Positions 1 through 6,961 of a stretch of 10,809 bases of DNA are shown piece by piece. A model generated the notes under the pieces. It was not told where the DNA came from, searched no databases, and worked only from the letters and a program-made list of their open reading frames with translations. The translations under genes were made by a program, and so were the position numbers. Source of the stretch: an uncultured Solirubrobacterales bacterium (lineage in GTDB: Bacteria; Actinomycetota; Thermoleophilia; Solirubrobacterales; Solirubrobacteraceae). Within the stretch, counting starts at the first letter, position 1, and each line of letters starts with the position of its first letter. The stretch lies in the NCBI GenBank assembly GCA_903959665.1, contig CAJBXY010000020.1, positions 1 to 10,809 of the forward strand, in the 5' to 3' direction.

Positions 1-845
1 AAGGATGGCTTGACTGGCTCGAAGCCGCTCAGGTGCCCGCGATAACCGATGTCGATACGCGCGCGCTGGTCCGCCATCTGCGAAGCCGTGGCGCGATGCG
101 CGGTGGCATCTTCGCCACAGCCGACGAGGCTGGTGCGGCGGTGCTGATCGAAGCCGAGCCGCCGATGGACGGGCAGAACCTCGCCGCCGCCGTCGGCCCG
201 CAGCAGCTGATCCGCCACGGAGAGGGAAACAGCGGGCCGCGCGTTGCGGCGATCGACACCGGAATCAAGATGTCGATCGTGAACCAGCTGGTCGAGCGCG
301 GCGTGCGACTAGACCTTCATCCGTGCAACGTCAGCGCAGAGGCGCTGCTTGCAGATGATCCTGATGCGATCTTCCTCGCCAACGGCCCCGGCGACCCGGC
401 TGCGCTCGACGGCGTCGTTGAGACGGTTCGCGGAGTGCTCGGTAAGAAGCCGGTCTTCGGGATCTGCCTTGGCCATCAGCTCTGCTGCCGGGCGCTCGGC
501 CTTGAGACCTTCAAGCTGCCGTTCGGTCACCGCGGCGTCAACCACCCGGTCAAGGATCTGCGGACAGGGAAGATCGAGATCACCTCGCAGAACCACGGCT
601 TCGCCGTTGCCGCGCCAGACGGCGGCCTCAGGGTTGAGAGCGACGAACCGATCCGCTGGGAGACCGACTTCGGCGCCGCCGAGCTGAGCCATGTGAACCT
701 GTACGACCGCACCGTTGAGGGACTGACGCTGCTCGACGTACCTGGCTCAACCGTCCAGTACCACCCGGAGGCCGGGCCCGGCCCTCACGATGCGCGCCAC
801 CTCTTCGACGAGTTCGTGGAACGAATCACGAGGACGGCTGCCTGA
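1..845 (+). CDS. carA: Carbamoyl phosphate synthase small subunit (glutamine amidotransferase), 5' partial
   Basis: CarA hydrolyses glutamine and channels ammonia to CarB for carbamoyl phosphate synthesis (pyrimidines and arginine). The reading frame is open from the left edge; reading from base 3 gives about 280 residues, so roughly the first 100 residues of a family member of about 380 lie outside. The visible part starts in the small N-terminal domain with VPAITDVDTRALVRHLR, a CarA signature. It continues with the class I amidotransferase domain, opening at AAIDTGIKMSIVNQL. The nucleophile elbow FGICLGHQ has its Cys codon at 465-467, and the His/Glu of the triad are in QYHPEAGPGP (His codon 762-764, Glu codon 768-770), so the glutaminase is intact. 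The GTG at 33 is internal, not a start. The TGA stop at 843-845 shares its last base with the carB ATG, implying coupled translation and 1:1 subunit output. Confidence 0.97.
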   Translation, partial: GWLDWLEAAQVPAITDVDTRALVRHLRSRGAMRGGIFATADEAGAAVLIEAEPPMDGQNLAAAVGPQQLIRHGEGNSGPRVAAIDTGIKMSIVNQLVERGVRLDLHPCNVSAEALLADDPDAIFLANGPGDPAALDGVVETVRGVLGKKPVFGICLGHQLCCRALGLETFKLPFGHRGVNHPVKDLRTGKIEITSQNHGFAVAAPDGGLRVESDEPIRWETDFGAAELSHVNLYDRTVEGLTLLDVPGSTVQYHPEAGPGPHDARHLFDEFVERITRTAA

Positions 846-3800
846 TGCCCCGGCGCGATGACATCCGCAAGATCCTCGTAATCGGCTCCGGCCCGATCGT
901 GATCGGCCAGGCCGCCGAGTTCGACTACTCGGGCGTTCAGGCCTGCAAGGTGCTGCGCGAGGAGGGCTACGAGATCGTCCTCGTCAACTCCAACCCAGCG
1001 ACGATCATGACCGACCCCGAGTTTGCTGACGCGACCTACGTCGAGCCGCTGCTGCCCGGCCCGGTTGCGGCCGTGATCGAGAAGGAGCGCCCTGACGCGC
1101 TGCTGCCGACGCTCGGCGGTCAAACGGCGCTGAACCTCGCCAAGGCGCTAGCTGAGGACGGCACGCTGGAGCGTTTTGGCGTCGAGCTGATCGGCGCCGA
1201 CTACGAGGCGATCGACCGCGCTGAAGATCGTGAACGGTTCGCTGAGACGATGGAGGCTGCCGGTCTGAAGATGCCGCGCAGCGCAATCGCAACGACGGTT
1301 GACGAGGCGCTCGATGCGCTGGGCGAGATCGGCCTGCCGGCGATTGTGCGACCCGCCTTCACGCTCGGTGGGCGCGGCGGTGGAATCGCCCGCGACGAGG
1401 CCGAGTACCGCTCGATCGTCGCCCGCGGAATCGAAGCCTCACCGATCGGTCAGGTCTTGCTCGATCAGTCGGTGCTCGGCTGGGGGGAGTTTGAGCTCGA
1501 GGTGATGCGCGACCGCGACGACAACTGCGTGATTGTCTGTTCGATCGAAAACATCGACCCGATGGGCGTTCACACAGGCGATTCGCTAACGGTTGCGCCG
1601 CAACAGACGCTGACTGACTCGCTCTACCAGCAGCTGCGCGATCAGGCATTGGCTGTGATCCGCGCGGTTGGCGTTGAGACCGGTGGGTCGAACGTCCAGT
1701 TCGCTGTAAATCCAGCCACCGAAGAGATTCTCGTGATTGAGATGAATCCGCGCGTCTCACGCTCGTCGGCACTGGCATCGAAGGCGACCGGGTTCCCGAT
1801 CGCCAAAATTGCCGCGCGCTTGGCAGTCGGCTACACGCTCGATGAGATTCCTAACGACATCACTCAGGTAACGCCGGCCAGCTTCGAGCCGACGATTGAT
1901 TACGTCGTCGTCAAGTGGCCGCGCTTCGCATTCGAGAAGTTCCCCGGCGCCGATCCACGGCTCTCGACGCACATGAAGAGCGTTGGCGAGGTGATGTCGT
2001 TCGGCCGAACGTTCCAACAGGCCTTCGCTAAGGCGATGCGCAGCCGCGAGCTCGATAGTCACGCCAAGCTGCAGGGGCTAAGCCTCGATGACCTGATCGC
2101 CGCGCTAACTCCGGCGGGAGCGGAGCGCTACGACTTCATGCTCGAAGCCTTCCGCCAAGGCGCGACGCCCCAGCAAGTCCACGAAGCCTGCCTTGTTGAC
2201 ATGTGGTTCCTGCGCCAGCTCCAGCAGCTCGCGCTCGAGCCGCAGGCTCCGTTCGCCGGCGAGCGCGTATACCGCTCGGTTGATACATGCGCGGCCGAGT
2301 TTGAGGCGCGCACTCCGTACTTCTATTCCGGCTGGGAGCAGCACGCGGAGGGTGAAGTCGACCGTGGCGACAACGCTTCGGTGATGATCCTTGGAGCCGG
2401 GCCAAACCGAATCGGCCAGGGAATCGAATTCGACTACTGCTGCGTTCACGCCGCGATGACCGTTCGCGAGAGCGGCCGCGACGCGGTGATGGTGAACTGC
2501 AATCCGGAGACGGTCTCAACCGACTACGACACCTCCGACCGGCTCTACTTCGAGCCCTTGACGCTTGAGGACGTGCTCGCTGTCGCTGAAGTTGAGAAGC
2601 CTGAAGGGGTGATCGTCCAGTTCGGGGGCCAGACTCCGCTGAAGCTCGCCGAAGGGCTCGTCGAAGCCGGAATCAACGTTCTTGGAACTAGCGTCGACGC
2701 GATCGATTTGGCCGAGGATCGCGGGCGCTTTGGCGGCCTGCTCGAAAGCCTTGGCTACCAGGCGCCCCCGTACGCGCAGGCGCACTCGGTCGAGCAGGCG
2801 CTCAGCGCCAGCGAGGAGGTTGGCTTCCCGCTGCTGGTTCGGCCCAGTTACGTGCTCGGTGGCCGCGCAATGGAGATCGTCTACTCGCAGGAAGACCTCG
2901 AGGATTACCTTTCGCGCAACGTCCGCGAGGACGGCCGCGCGATCTACCTCGACCGCTTCCTCGAGAACGCGATTGAGGTAGACGTTGACGCTCTCTGTGA
3001 CGGCTCGAACGTCTGGATCGGCGGCATCATGCAGCACGTAGAGGAGGCTGGGATCCACTCCGGTGACAGCGCCTGTGTGCTGCCGCCTCACTCACTTGGG
3101 CCGGAGATGTTGGCCGCGATCCGTGAGCAAAGCGAAGGGATCGCGAAGGCGCTCGGTGTTGTTGGACTTTGCAACATTCAGTTTGCTGTTTACGGCGCAG
3201 AGCTTTATGTAATCGAGGCAAATCCGCGCGCCTCGCGGACGGTCCCCTTCGTCAGCAAAGCGATCGGGCTGCCGCTAGCGAAGCTCGCCTGTCGCCTGAT
3301 GCTCGGCGAGACGATCGAGCAGCTAGAGCTTCCCGCCGACCCAATGGGTCACGCCCACGTCTCCGTCAAAGAGGCCGTGATGCCTTTCGATCGCTTCGAT
3401 GGCGCCGACGCCCTGCTCGGGCCAGAGATGCGTTCGACCGGGGAGGTGATGGGTGTCGCTCGCGACTTCCCGACCGCGTTCGCCAAAGCCCAGGCGGCGG
3501 CCGGGGCGGCGCTGCCGGATGGCGGCACTGCCTTCATCACCGTCACCGACTCGGATAAAGCCGGCGCGGTAGCGATCGCACAGACGCTCCACGACCTTGG
3601 TTTCACTATCGTCGCCACGCGCGGAACCCGTGAAGCGCTCGAACGGATGGGTGTGCCGGCAACGGAGCTGATGAAGGTTGGCGAAGGGTCACCGAACGTC
3701 GTCGACATGATCGAAAGCGGTGAGGTGACCTTGGTGGTCAACACGCCTACCGGCTCCGGCGCGCGTAGCGACGGCTGGGAGATTCGCCGCGCAGCGGTGG

Positions 3801-3943
3801 CCCGCAGCGTTCCCTGCCTAACCACGTTGGCCGGTGGCCTCGCAGCGGTGAGGGCAATCTCCTCGGCCCGTCACGGCGAAGCAGAAGTGCTCTCTTTGCA
3901 GGAGATTCACCGCGGGCTTTACTCGGTTGAGGCTGAGGCGTGA
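845..3943 (+). CDS. carB: Carbamoyl phosphate synthase large subunit
   Basis: CarB makes carbamoyl phosphate from bicarbonate, two ATP and CarA-supplied ammonia. The 1032-residue product has the expected tandem layout. The N-terminal half opens with KILVIGSGPIVIGQAAEFDY and carries the carboxyphosphate ATP-grasp. A helical oligomerisation region follows around residues 400-505. The second half restarts near residue 508 with SVMILGAGPNRIGQGIEFDY and carries the carbamate-phosphorylating ATP-grasp. A C-terminal MGS-like allosteric domain runs from about residue 895 (FITVTDSDKAG) and contains KVGEGSPN and NTPTGSGA, matching the region where UMP/IMP bind in E. coli CarB. It is about 40 residues shorter than the E. 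coli protein, with no obvious missing domain. GAGGA at 830-834 is a reasonable Shine-Dalgarno for the ATG at 845. The stop overlaps the pyrK start by 4 nt. Confidence 0.98.
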   Translation: MPRRDDIRKILVIGSGPIVIGQAAEFDYSGVQACKVLREEGYEIVLVNSNPATIMTDPEFADATYVEPLLPGPVAAVIEKERPDALLPTLGGQTALNLAKALAEDGTLERFGVELIGADYEAIDRAEDRERFAETMEAAGLKMPRSAIATTVDEALDALGEIGLPAIVRPAFTLGGRGGGIARDEAEYRSIVARGIEASPIGQVLLDQSVLGWGEFELEVMRDRDDNCVIVCSIENIDPMGVHTGDSLTVAPQQTLTDSLYQQLRDQALAVIRAVGVETGGSNVQFAVNPATEEILVIEMNPRVSRSSALASKATGFPIAKIAARLAVGYTLDEIPNDITQVTPASFEPTIDYVVVKWPRFAFEKFPGADPRLSTHMKSVGEVMSFGRTFQQAFAKAMRSRELDSHAKLQGLSLDDLIAALTPAGAERYDFMLEAFRQGATPQQVHEACLVDMWFLRQLQQLALEPQAPFAGERVYRSVDTCAAEFEARTPYFYSGWEQHAEGEVDRGDNASVMILGAGPNRIGQGIEFDYCCVHAAMTVRESGRDAVMVNCNPETVSTDYDTSDRLYFEPLTLEDVLAVAEVEKPEGVIVQFGGQTPLKLAEGLVEAGINVLGTSVDAIDLAEDRGRFGGLLESLGYQAPPYAQAHSVEQALSASEEVGFPLLVRPSYVLGGRAMEIVYSQEDLEDYLSRNVREDGRAIYLDRFLENAIEVDVDALCDGSNVWIGGIMQHVEEAGIHSGDSACVLPPHSLGPEMLAAIREQSEGIAKALGVVGLCNIQFAVYGAELYVIEANPRASRTVPFVSKAIGLPLAKLACRLMLGETIEQLELPADPMGHAHVSVKEAVMPFDRFDGADALLGPEMRSTGEVMGVARDFPTAFAKAQAAAGAALPDGGTAFITVTDSDKAGAVAIAQTLHDLGFTIVATRGTREALERMGVPATELMKVGEGSPNVVDMIESGEVTLVVNTPTGSGARSDGWEIRRAAVARSVPCLTTLAGGLAAVRAISSARHGEAEVLSLQEIHRGLYSVEAEA

Positions 3944-4767
3944 GCAGCGATGATCACCGCGTGCAGGCGCCGTTCGGCGCCCGCGAGGTGACGGTCGCGA
4001 CTGCCGAGCAGATTGGCCCGTACCGCGTCTTTGGCTGCAGCGACGAACTTGGCCCGCGGCCGACGGCGGGGCAGTTCTACATGCTCGCTAGCTCTGAGCG
4101 CTGGGGCGCGGGCAGCGACGAGCGCCCGTACCTACCGAGGGCGATCTCAGTCCTCGCGGCCGGCGATGCCGACCTCTCCTTCATGATCGAGGCCGTCGGC
4201 CCGGGGACCGAGCGCCTCGAACAGCTCGTCGAGGGCGACGGGCTGCGGCTGCTCGGGCCGCTTGGCAACGGCTTCAGCGCTCCCGCCGACGGCGCTCGCG
4301 CGATCCTCTGCGGCGGCGGCATCGGGATCGCGCCACTGGCGATGATGCAGCAGCAGCTGCTCAGCGCCGGCCGTGAAGTAACCGCTCTGCTTGGCTTCCG
4401 TGATGGCGCCCATGCAGCTGGGGCAAGGCTGATCGCTGGCGCCCAGGTCGCAACCGACGACGGCTCGGTTGGCCATCAGGGGCTGGTGACGGAGCTGCTG
4501 CTGGCCGAACTCGATCGCGATTCGAACGCCGTGATCTACTCCTGCGGTCCTCCACAGATGCTCGACGCTGTGCGCGCGATCGGGGTTGCCAGAGGCGCGG
4601 CGACCCAGCTAGCGCTCGAGGCGCCGATGGCCTGCGGCTTCGGGGCCTGCTACGGCTGCGTCGTGAAGGCCGCCGACGGCAGTTACCGCCGCAGCTGCGT
4701 TGACGGACCGGTCATAAGCGCCGACGAACTGGCGCCAGACTGGCTCGAGGTCGGGGGCGTGAAGTGA
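3940..4767 (+). CDS. pyrK: Dihydroorotate dehydrogenase B electron-transfer subunit
   Basis: PyrK carries FAD and a [2Fe-2S] cluster and passes electrons from PyrD (class 1B dihydroorotate dehydrogenase) to NAD+. The 275-residue product shows the ferredoxin-reductase fold in order: an FAD-binding beta barrel with PYLPRAISV (residues 63-71), GPLGNGF (106-112), the nucleotide-binding loop GGGIGIAPL (125-133), CGPPQML (202-208), and the C-terminal cluster motif with C232, C237, C240 and C253 (ACGFGACYGC...C). All four cluster ligands are present. The FAD motif reads R-A-I-S-V where many family members have R-P-x-S, a mild deviation. The GTG start overlaps the carB stop (GTGA); GAGG at 3929-3932 lies 7 nt upstream. 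Direct adjacency to pyrD separates it from other ferredoxin-reductase-like proteins. Confidence 0.95.
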   Translation: MSSDDHRVQAPFGAREVTVATAEQIGPYRVFGCSDELGPRPTAGQFYMLASSERWGAGSDERPYLPRAISVLAAGDADLSFMIEAVGPGTERLEQLVEGDGLRLLGPLGNGFSAPADGARAILCGGGIGIAPLAMMQQQLLSAGREVTALLGFRDGAHAAGARLIAGAQVATDDGSVGHQGLVTELLLAELDRDSNAVIYSCGPPQMLDAVRAIGVARGAATQLALEAPMACGFGACYGCVVKAADGSYRRSCVDGPVISADELAPDWLEVGGVK

Positions 4768-5618
4768 CCGTGAACCTCTGCGGAATCGAGCTAGCCCACC
4801 CCGTAATCAACGGGTCGGGAACCTTTGACGTGATCGCTGCCAGGCGCGTGTTTGGTGCCGAGGTCGATGAGCAGTTCCCTTTCTCGGCCTTCGTTTCGAA
4901 GACGATCACGCCCCAGCCGCGGGCGGGAAATCCTCCGCCACGACTCTTTGAAACCGCGGCCGGTCTGATCAATTCGATCGGCCTGCCAAACCGTGGGCTG
5001 GCTGGGTATCTCAAAGATGAGCTGCCGCAGCTTGCGACGCTGCCGGTGCCGTTGATCACCAACGTGATGGGCTCCAACGCCGACGAAGTCGGTCAGCTTT
5101 TCGAAGCGCTTGAGGGTCGCGGCGAGATCGCCGCAATTGAGCTGAACGTTTCCTGCCCGAACGTGAAGACCGGGTTAGACATCGGCTCCGACCCCGGCGA
5201 GCTGAGCAAGTTGCTCGCGGCCGTGCGTGAGAAAACGACGAAGCCGCTGATCGTCAAGCTGACTCCAAACACCGCGAATGTTGCGCTTGTTGCCGCCGCC
5301 GCTGAAGCTGCCGGCGCCGACGCCGTTTCGCTGATCAACACGCTGAGAGCCTTCGCCGCCGACCCCGCGCGCCCCGGGGAGGCTTGGCTCGGTGGCGGCA
5401 CCGGCGGGCAGTCCGGCCCAGCCATTCGCGCCGTCGCGCTCGCTCAAACGGTCGCTGTAGCGGCCGCTGTCGAACTTCCAATAGTTGCGATGGGCGGCAT
5501 CGCGAGCGCCGCCAACGGTCGCCAGTTCCTCGACGCCGGTGCGCTGGTAATCGCTGTCGGTACCGAAAGTTTTCGCGACCCAGCGGCGGCGGGCAGGATT
5601 GCCGCCGCGCTGAGCTAG
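4764..5618 (+). CDS. pyrD: Dihydroorotate dehydrogenase, class 1B catalytic subunit
   Basis: This FMN-dependent TIM-barrel enzyme oxidises dihydroorotate to orotate, the fourth step of UMP synthesis. In the 284-residue product, SKTIT (residues 45-49), GLINSIGLPN (67-76) and NVSCPNVKTG (128-137) are recognisable. Cys131 is the catalytic base expected in class 1 enzymes; class 2 enzymes use Ser. KLTPN (165-169), INTL (191-194) and the phosphate-binding GGI (244-246) complete the FMN and substrate site. Class 1B is assigned because pyrK sits immediately upstream with a 4-nt GTGA overlap, pointing to a heterotetramer that uses NAD+. A second in-frame GTG at 4770 would shorten the protein by two residues; the overlapping start at 4764 is preferred by analogy with the carB/pyrK junction. 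pyrF does not follow. Confidence 0.96.
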   Translation: MTVNLCGIELAHPVINGSGTFDVIAARRVFGAEVDEQFPFSAFVSKTITPQPRAGNPPPRLFETAAGLINSIGLPNRGLAGYLKDELPQLATLPVPLITNVMGSNADEVGQLFEALEGRGEIAAIELNVSCPNVKTGLDIGSDPGELSKLLAAVREKTTKPLIVKLTPNTANVALVAAAAEAAGADAVSLINTLRAFAADPARPGEAWLGGGTGGQSGPAIRAVALAQTVAVAAAVELPIVAMGGIASAANGRQFLDAGALVIAVGTESFRDPAAAGRIAAALS

Positions 5619-5632
5619 TCGCTCTAAGCGGC

Positions 5633-5650
5633 GTGGCGCGAGCGCGCCAC
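5633..5650 (+). other. GC-rich hairpin after pyrD
   Basis: GTGGCGC (5633-5639) and GCGCCAC (5644-5650) form a perfect 7-bp stem around a GAGC loop, starting 15 nt after the pyrD stop. There is no T tract behind it, so it is not a canonical intrinsic terminator. It could stabilise the 3' end of the pyrimidine transcript or assist another mode of termination. That it forms is certain on paper; its role is inferred. Confidence 0.5.
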
Positions 5651-5679
5651 CGAGGCGACGAATTCGAGAACACTCGACC

Positions 5680-5699
5680 TCAAGTCGACGTCAAGTCGA
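5680..5699 (+). repeat. 9-base direct repeat upstream of mihF
   Basis: TCAAGTCGA occurs at 5680-5688 and again at 5691-5699, 11 nt (about one helical turn) apart. It lies 40-60 bases upstream of the mihF -10 box. The first copy also forms a small dyad with TCGAC at 5674-5678. Equal-phase repeats like this can be activator or repressor sites; no regulator is identified. Confidence 0.45.
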
Positions 5700-5715
5700 A
5701 TTTTCCGATCACGCG

Positions 5716-5726
5716 TCGCTGAGCGA
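5716..5726 (+). promoter_or_regulatory. Dyad over the mihF -35 region (possible operator)
   Basis: TCGCTGAGCGA is a perfect 5+1+5 inverted repeat occupying the place where a -35 element would lie relative to the TATGCT at 5738. No TTGACA-like -35 is visible, so this promoter may depend on or be blocked by a protein bound here. Short palindromes arise easily in GC-rich DNA, so this is tentative. Confidence 0.3.
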
Positions 5727-5737
5727 TCAGAGTTGTG

Positions 5738-5743
5738 TATGCT
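5738..5743 (+). promoter_or_regulatory. Probable -10 box of mihF
   Basis: TATGCT fits the actinobacterial -10 consensus TAnnnT and ends 7 nt before the GTG at 5751. That spacing would put the transcription start on or next to the start codon and give a leaderless mRNA. The -35 region is unconserved. The same arrangement recurs before gmk and rpoZ, which raises confidence. Confidence 0.5.
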
Positions 5744-5750
5744 CGCCGCC

Positions 5751-6104
5751 GTGGCTTCGGCAACCAAAAAAACTTCTCTCGCAGCGACAGAGGCACCGGA
5801 GCGTTCGAAGCTCCAACGGATGGAAGCGCTAGAGCGCGCAAACCAGATCCGCAGCCAGCGCGCGAAGCTCAAGCGCGACCTGCGCGCCGGCAAGGCGACG
5901 ATCGATCGGCTGCTCGAATCACCACCCGAGTACCTCGAGACGGCGAAGGTCTTCGACCTCCTCTTGGCGGTGCCGAAGTTCGGCCGCGTCAAGGCCAACA
6001 AGATTCTTCAGCAGGTCCGCATCTCACCGAGCAAGACCGTCGGTGGCCTCTCCGATCGCCAGCGCGGCGAGCTCGTTCAACTGCTGCGCAGCCGCACGCG
6101 CTAG
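5751..6104 (+). CDS. mihF: Integration host factor, actinobacterial type (mIHF)
   Basis: This is a small basic nucleoid-associated protein that binds and bends DNA; the family is unrelated to the proteobacterial IhfA/IhfB pair. From the GTG at 5751 it is 117 residues. There is a charged N-terminal tail, a long helix around residues 24-45 (EALERANQIRSQRAKLK), then a helix-two-turns-helix-like DNA-binding core. That core contains LLAVPKFGRVKANKI (71-85) and GGLSDRQRGEL (98-108), matching the family LPKVGKVKA and GLGDRQR signatures. Start choice: ATG 5739 and TTG 5733 are also in frame, but both overlap the apparent -10 box and neither has a Shine-Dalgarno, so GTG 5751 on a leaderless transcript is favoured. 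ATG 5739 (121 residues) is the main alternative. The location between the pyrimidine genes and gmk-rpoZ is the usual one in Actinomycetota. Confidence 0.92.
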   Translation: MASATKKTSLAATEAPERSKLQRMEALERANQIRSQRAKLKRDLRAGKATIDRLLESPPEYLETAKVFDLLLAVPKFGRVKANKILQQVRISPSKTVGGLSDRQRGELVQLLRSRTR

Positions 6105-6122
6105 TCGCGCCGGACGATCACT

Positions 6123-6128
6123 TAGCCT
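6123..6128 (+). promoter_or_regulatory. Probable -10 box of gmk
   Basis: TAGCCT (TAnnnT) lies in the 30-nt gap after mihF and ends 6 nt before the gmk ATG. No Shine-Dalgarno is present in the gap, so a leaderless transcript starting at or near the ATG is the simplest reading. There is no clear -35 element. Confidence 0.45.
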
Positions 6129-6134
6129 GCGCTG

Positions 6135-6701
6135 ATGGCGCACGTGATCGTGATAACCGGGCCCTCGGGGGTCGGTAAAGGGACGGTTATTCGCTTGCTA
6201 CGCGAGCGTATGCCCAGCGTGCGCCTAAGCATTTCGGCAACGACGCGTGCTCCCCGGCCGGGCGAGCAGGATCAGGTTGACTACCACTTTCTAGGCGCCG
6301 AGCAGTTCGATGCGCTGATCGCTGAGGGTGCCTTTGCGGAGCACGCTCGCTACGCCGGTCAGCAGTACGGCACGCTGCGCAGCGAGCTTGAAGAGAGCGC
6401 AGGGGAGGGCGATGTGATTGTGCTCGAGATCGAACTTCAAGGCGCGAGGCAGATCCGCGAGTCGATGCCTGCTGCGCTGCAGGTCTTTATCGCGCCACCA
6501 TCATTTGAGACGCTGCGCGAGCGGCTTGTCGGCCGCGGAACCGACTCGGCGCAGACGATCGACGAGCGGCTCGCCGTCGCCCGCGAGGAGCTTGGCGCCC
6601 AGGACGAGTTCAGCGAGGTGATTGTCAACGACCGGCTCGGTGACGCCGTCGACGCGTTGGAGCTGCTCGTTCAAGGTCAGCTGCGCGGAGCGGTAGACTG
6701 A
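6135..6701 (+). CDS. gmk: Guanylate kinase
   Basis: Gmk phosphorylates GMP (and dGMP) to GDP with ATP, an essential cytoplasmic step toward GTP. The 188-residue product is standard length. The P-loop is GPSGVGKGT (residues 9-17). The GMP-binding segment contains SATTRAPRPGE and later YGTLRSE, and the core strand reads VLEIELQGARQI. The lid and C-terminal region contain RLVGRGTDS and the arginine in IDERLA. No catalytic element is missing. The ATG at 6135 has no Shine-Dalgarno; see the -10 box just upstream. It is preceded by mihF and followed after 5 nt by rpoZ, the conserved actinobacterial order linking nucleotide supply with transcription. Confidence 0.97.
   Translation: MAHVIVITGPSGVGKGTVIRLLRERMPSVRLSISATTRAPRPGEQDQVDYHFLGAEQFDALIAEGAFAEHARYAGQQYGTLRSELEESAGEGDVIVLEIELQGARQIRESMPAALQVFIAPPSFETLRERLVGRGTDSAQTIDERLAVAREELGAQDEFSEVIVNDRLGDAVDALELLVQGQLRGAVD
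6694..6699 (+). promoter_or_regulatory. Probable -10 box of rpoZ
   Basis: TAGACT (TAnnnT) overlaps the gmk stop region and ends 7 nt before the rpoZ ATG. TTCAAG at 6670-6675, 18 nt upstream, is a weak -35 candidate. The nearest purine-rich stretch (GGAG, 6687-6690) is too far from the ATG to serve as a ribosome binding site, which favours leaderless initiation or reinitiation after gmk. Confidence 0.45.
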
Positions 6702-6706
6702 TCATC

Positions 6707-6937
6707 ATGATCGCTCCTCGGATTGACGCCCTGCTCGAACAGGTGGACTCTAATTACGCCACCGTGATCGTCGCCGCCAAACGTGCGCGCCAGATCAACA
6801 GCTATTACCACAACCTTGGCGAGGGAACGTTTGATGAGTTTCCGCCGCCGATGGTTGCCAGCCACTCGGCCAATTACCTCACGATCGCACTTGAAGAGGT
6901 AGCCGACGGCAAGCTGATTTACCGCTACCCCGAATAG
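6707..6937 (+). CDS. rpoZ: DNA-directed RNA polymerase omega subunit
   Basis: Omega is a small chaperone-like subunit that clamps the beta' C-terminus during RNA polymerase assembly. The 76-residue product carries the family core: RIDALLEQVDSNYATVIVAA, then KRARQINSYYHN (the RARQI signature), then a PPPMV segment and the closing helix LTIALEEVADGKLIYRY. Length is within the short range for actinobacterial omega. The start is fixed by alignment of the N-terminal helix; the ATG lacks a Shine-Dalgarno. Confidence 0.96.
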   Translation: MIAPRIDALLEQVDSNYATVIVAAKRARQINSYYHNLGEGTFDEFPPPMVASHSANYLTIALEEVADGKLIYRYPE

Positions 6938-6950
6938 CCCGGGTAGAGCC

Positions 6951-6956
6951 AGGAGG
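6951..6956 (+). promoter_or_regulatory. Strong Shine-Dalgarno of coaBC
   Basis: AGGAGG sits 5 nt before the ATG at 6962, in the 24-nt gap after rpoZ. It fixes the coaBC start and contrasts with the three preceding genes, which have none. Confidence 0.85.
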
Positions 6957-6961
6957 CATAG

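Noticed and set aside
2516..3091. 191-codon reverse-strand frame inside carB
   Set aside because: Long antisense frames are expected opposite GC-rich coding DNA. The translation shows no recognisable domain and carB is intact on the other strand.
5633..5650. Intrinsic terminator after pyrD
   Set aside because: The stem is good but no T-rich run follows, so it is listed only as a hairpin.
5804..5820. GGAGC...GCTCC inverted repeat with TTCGAA inside the mihF 5' region, resembling a LexA-type site
   Set aside because: The inner bases are asymmetric and it does not fit the spaced GAAC/GTTC arrangement of actinobacterial LexA boxes; it lies in coding sequence.
5735..6178. 147-codon open frame overlapping mihF and the start of gmk
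   Set aside because: It is a frame-shifted shadow of mihF with Arg/Ala/Gln-rich sequence and no family features, while the mihF frame matches a known family throughout.
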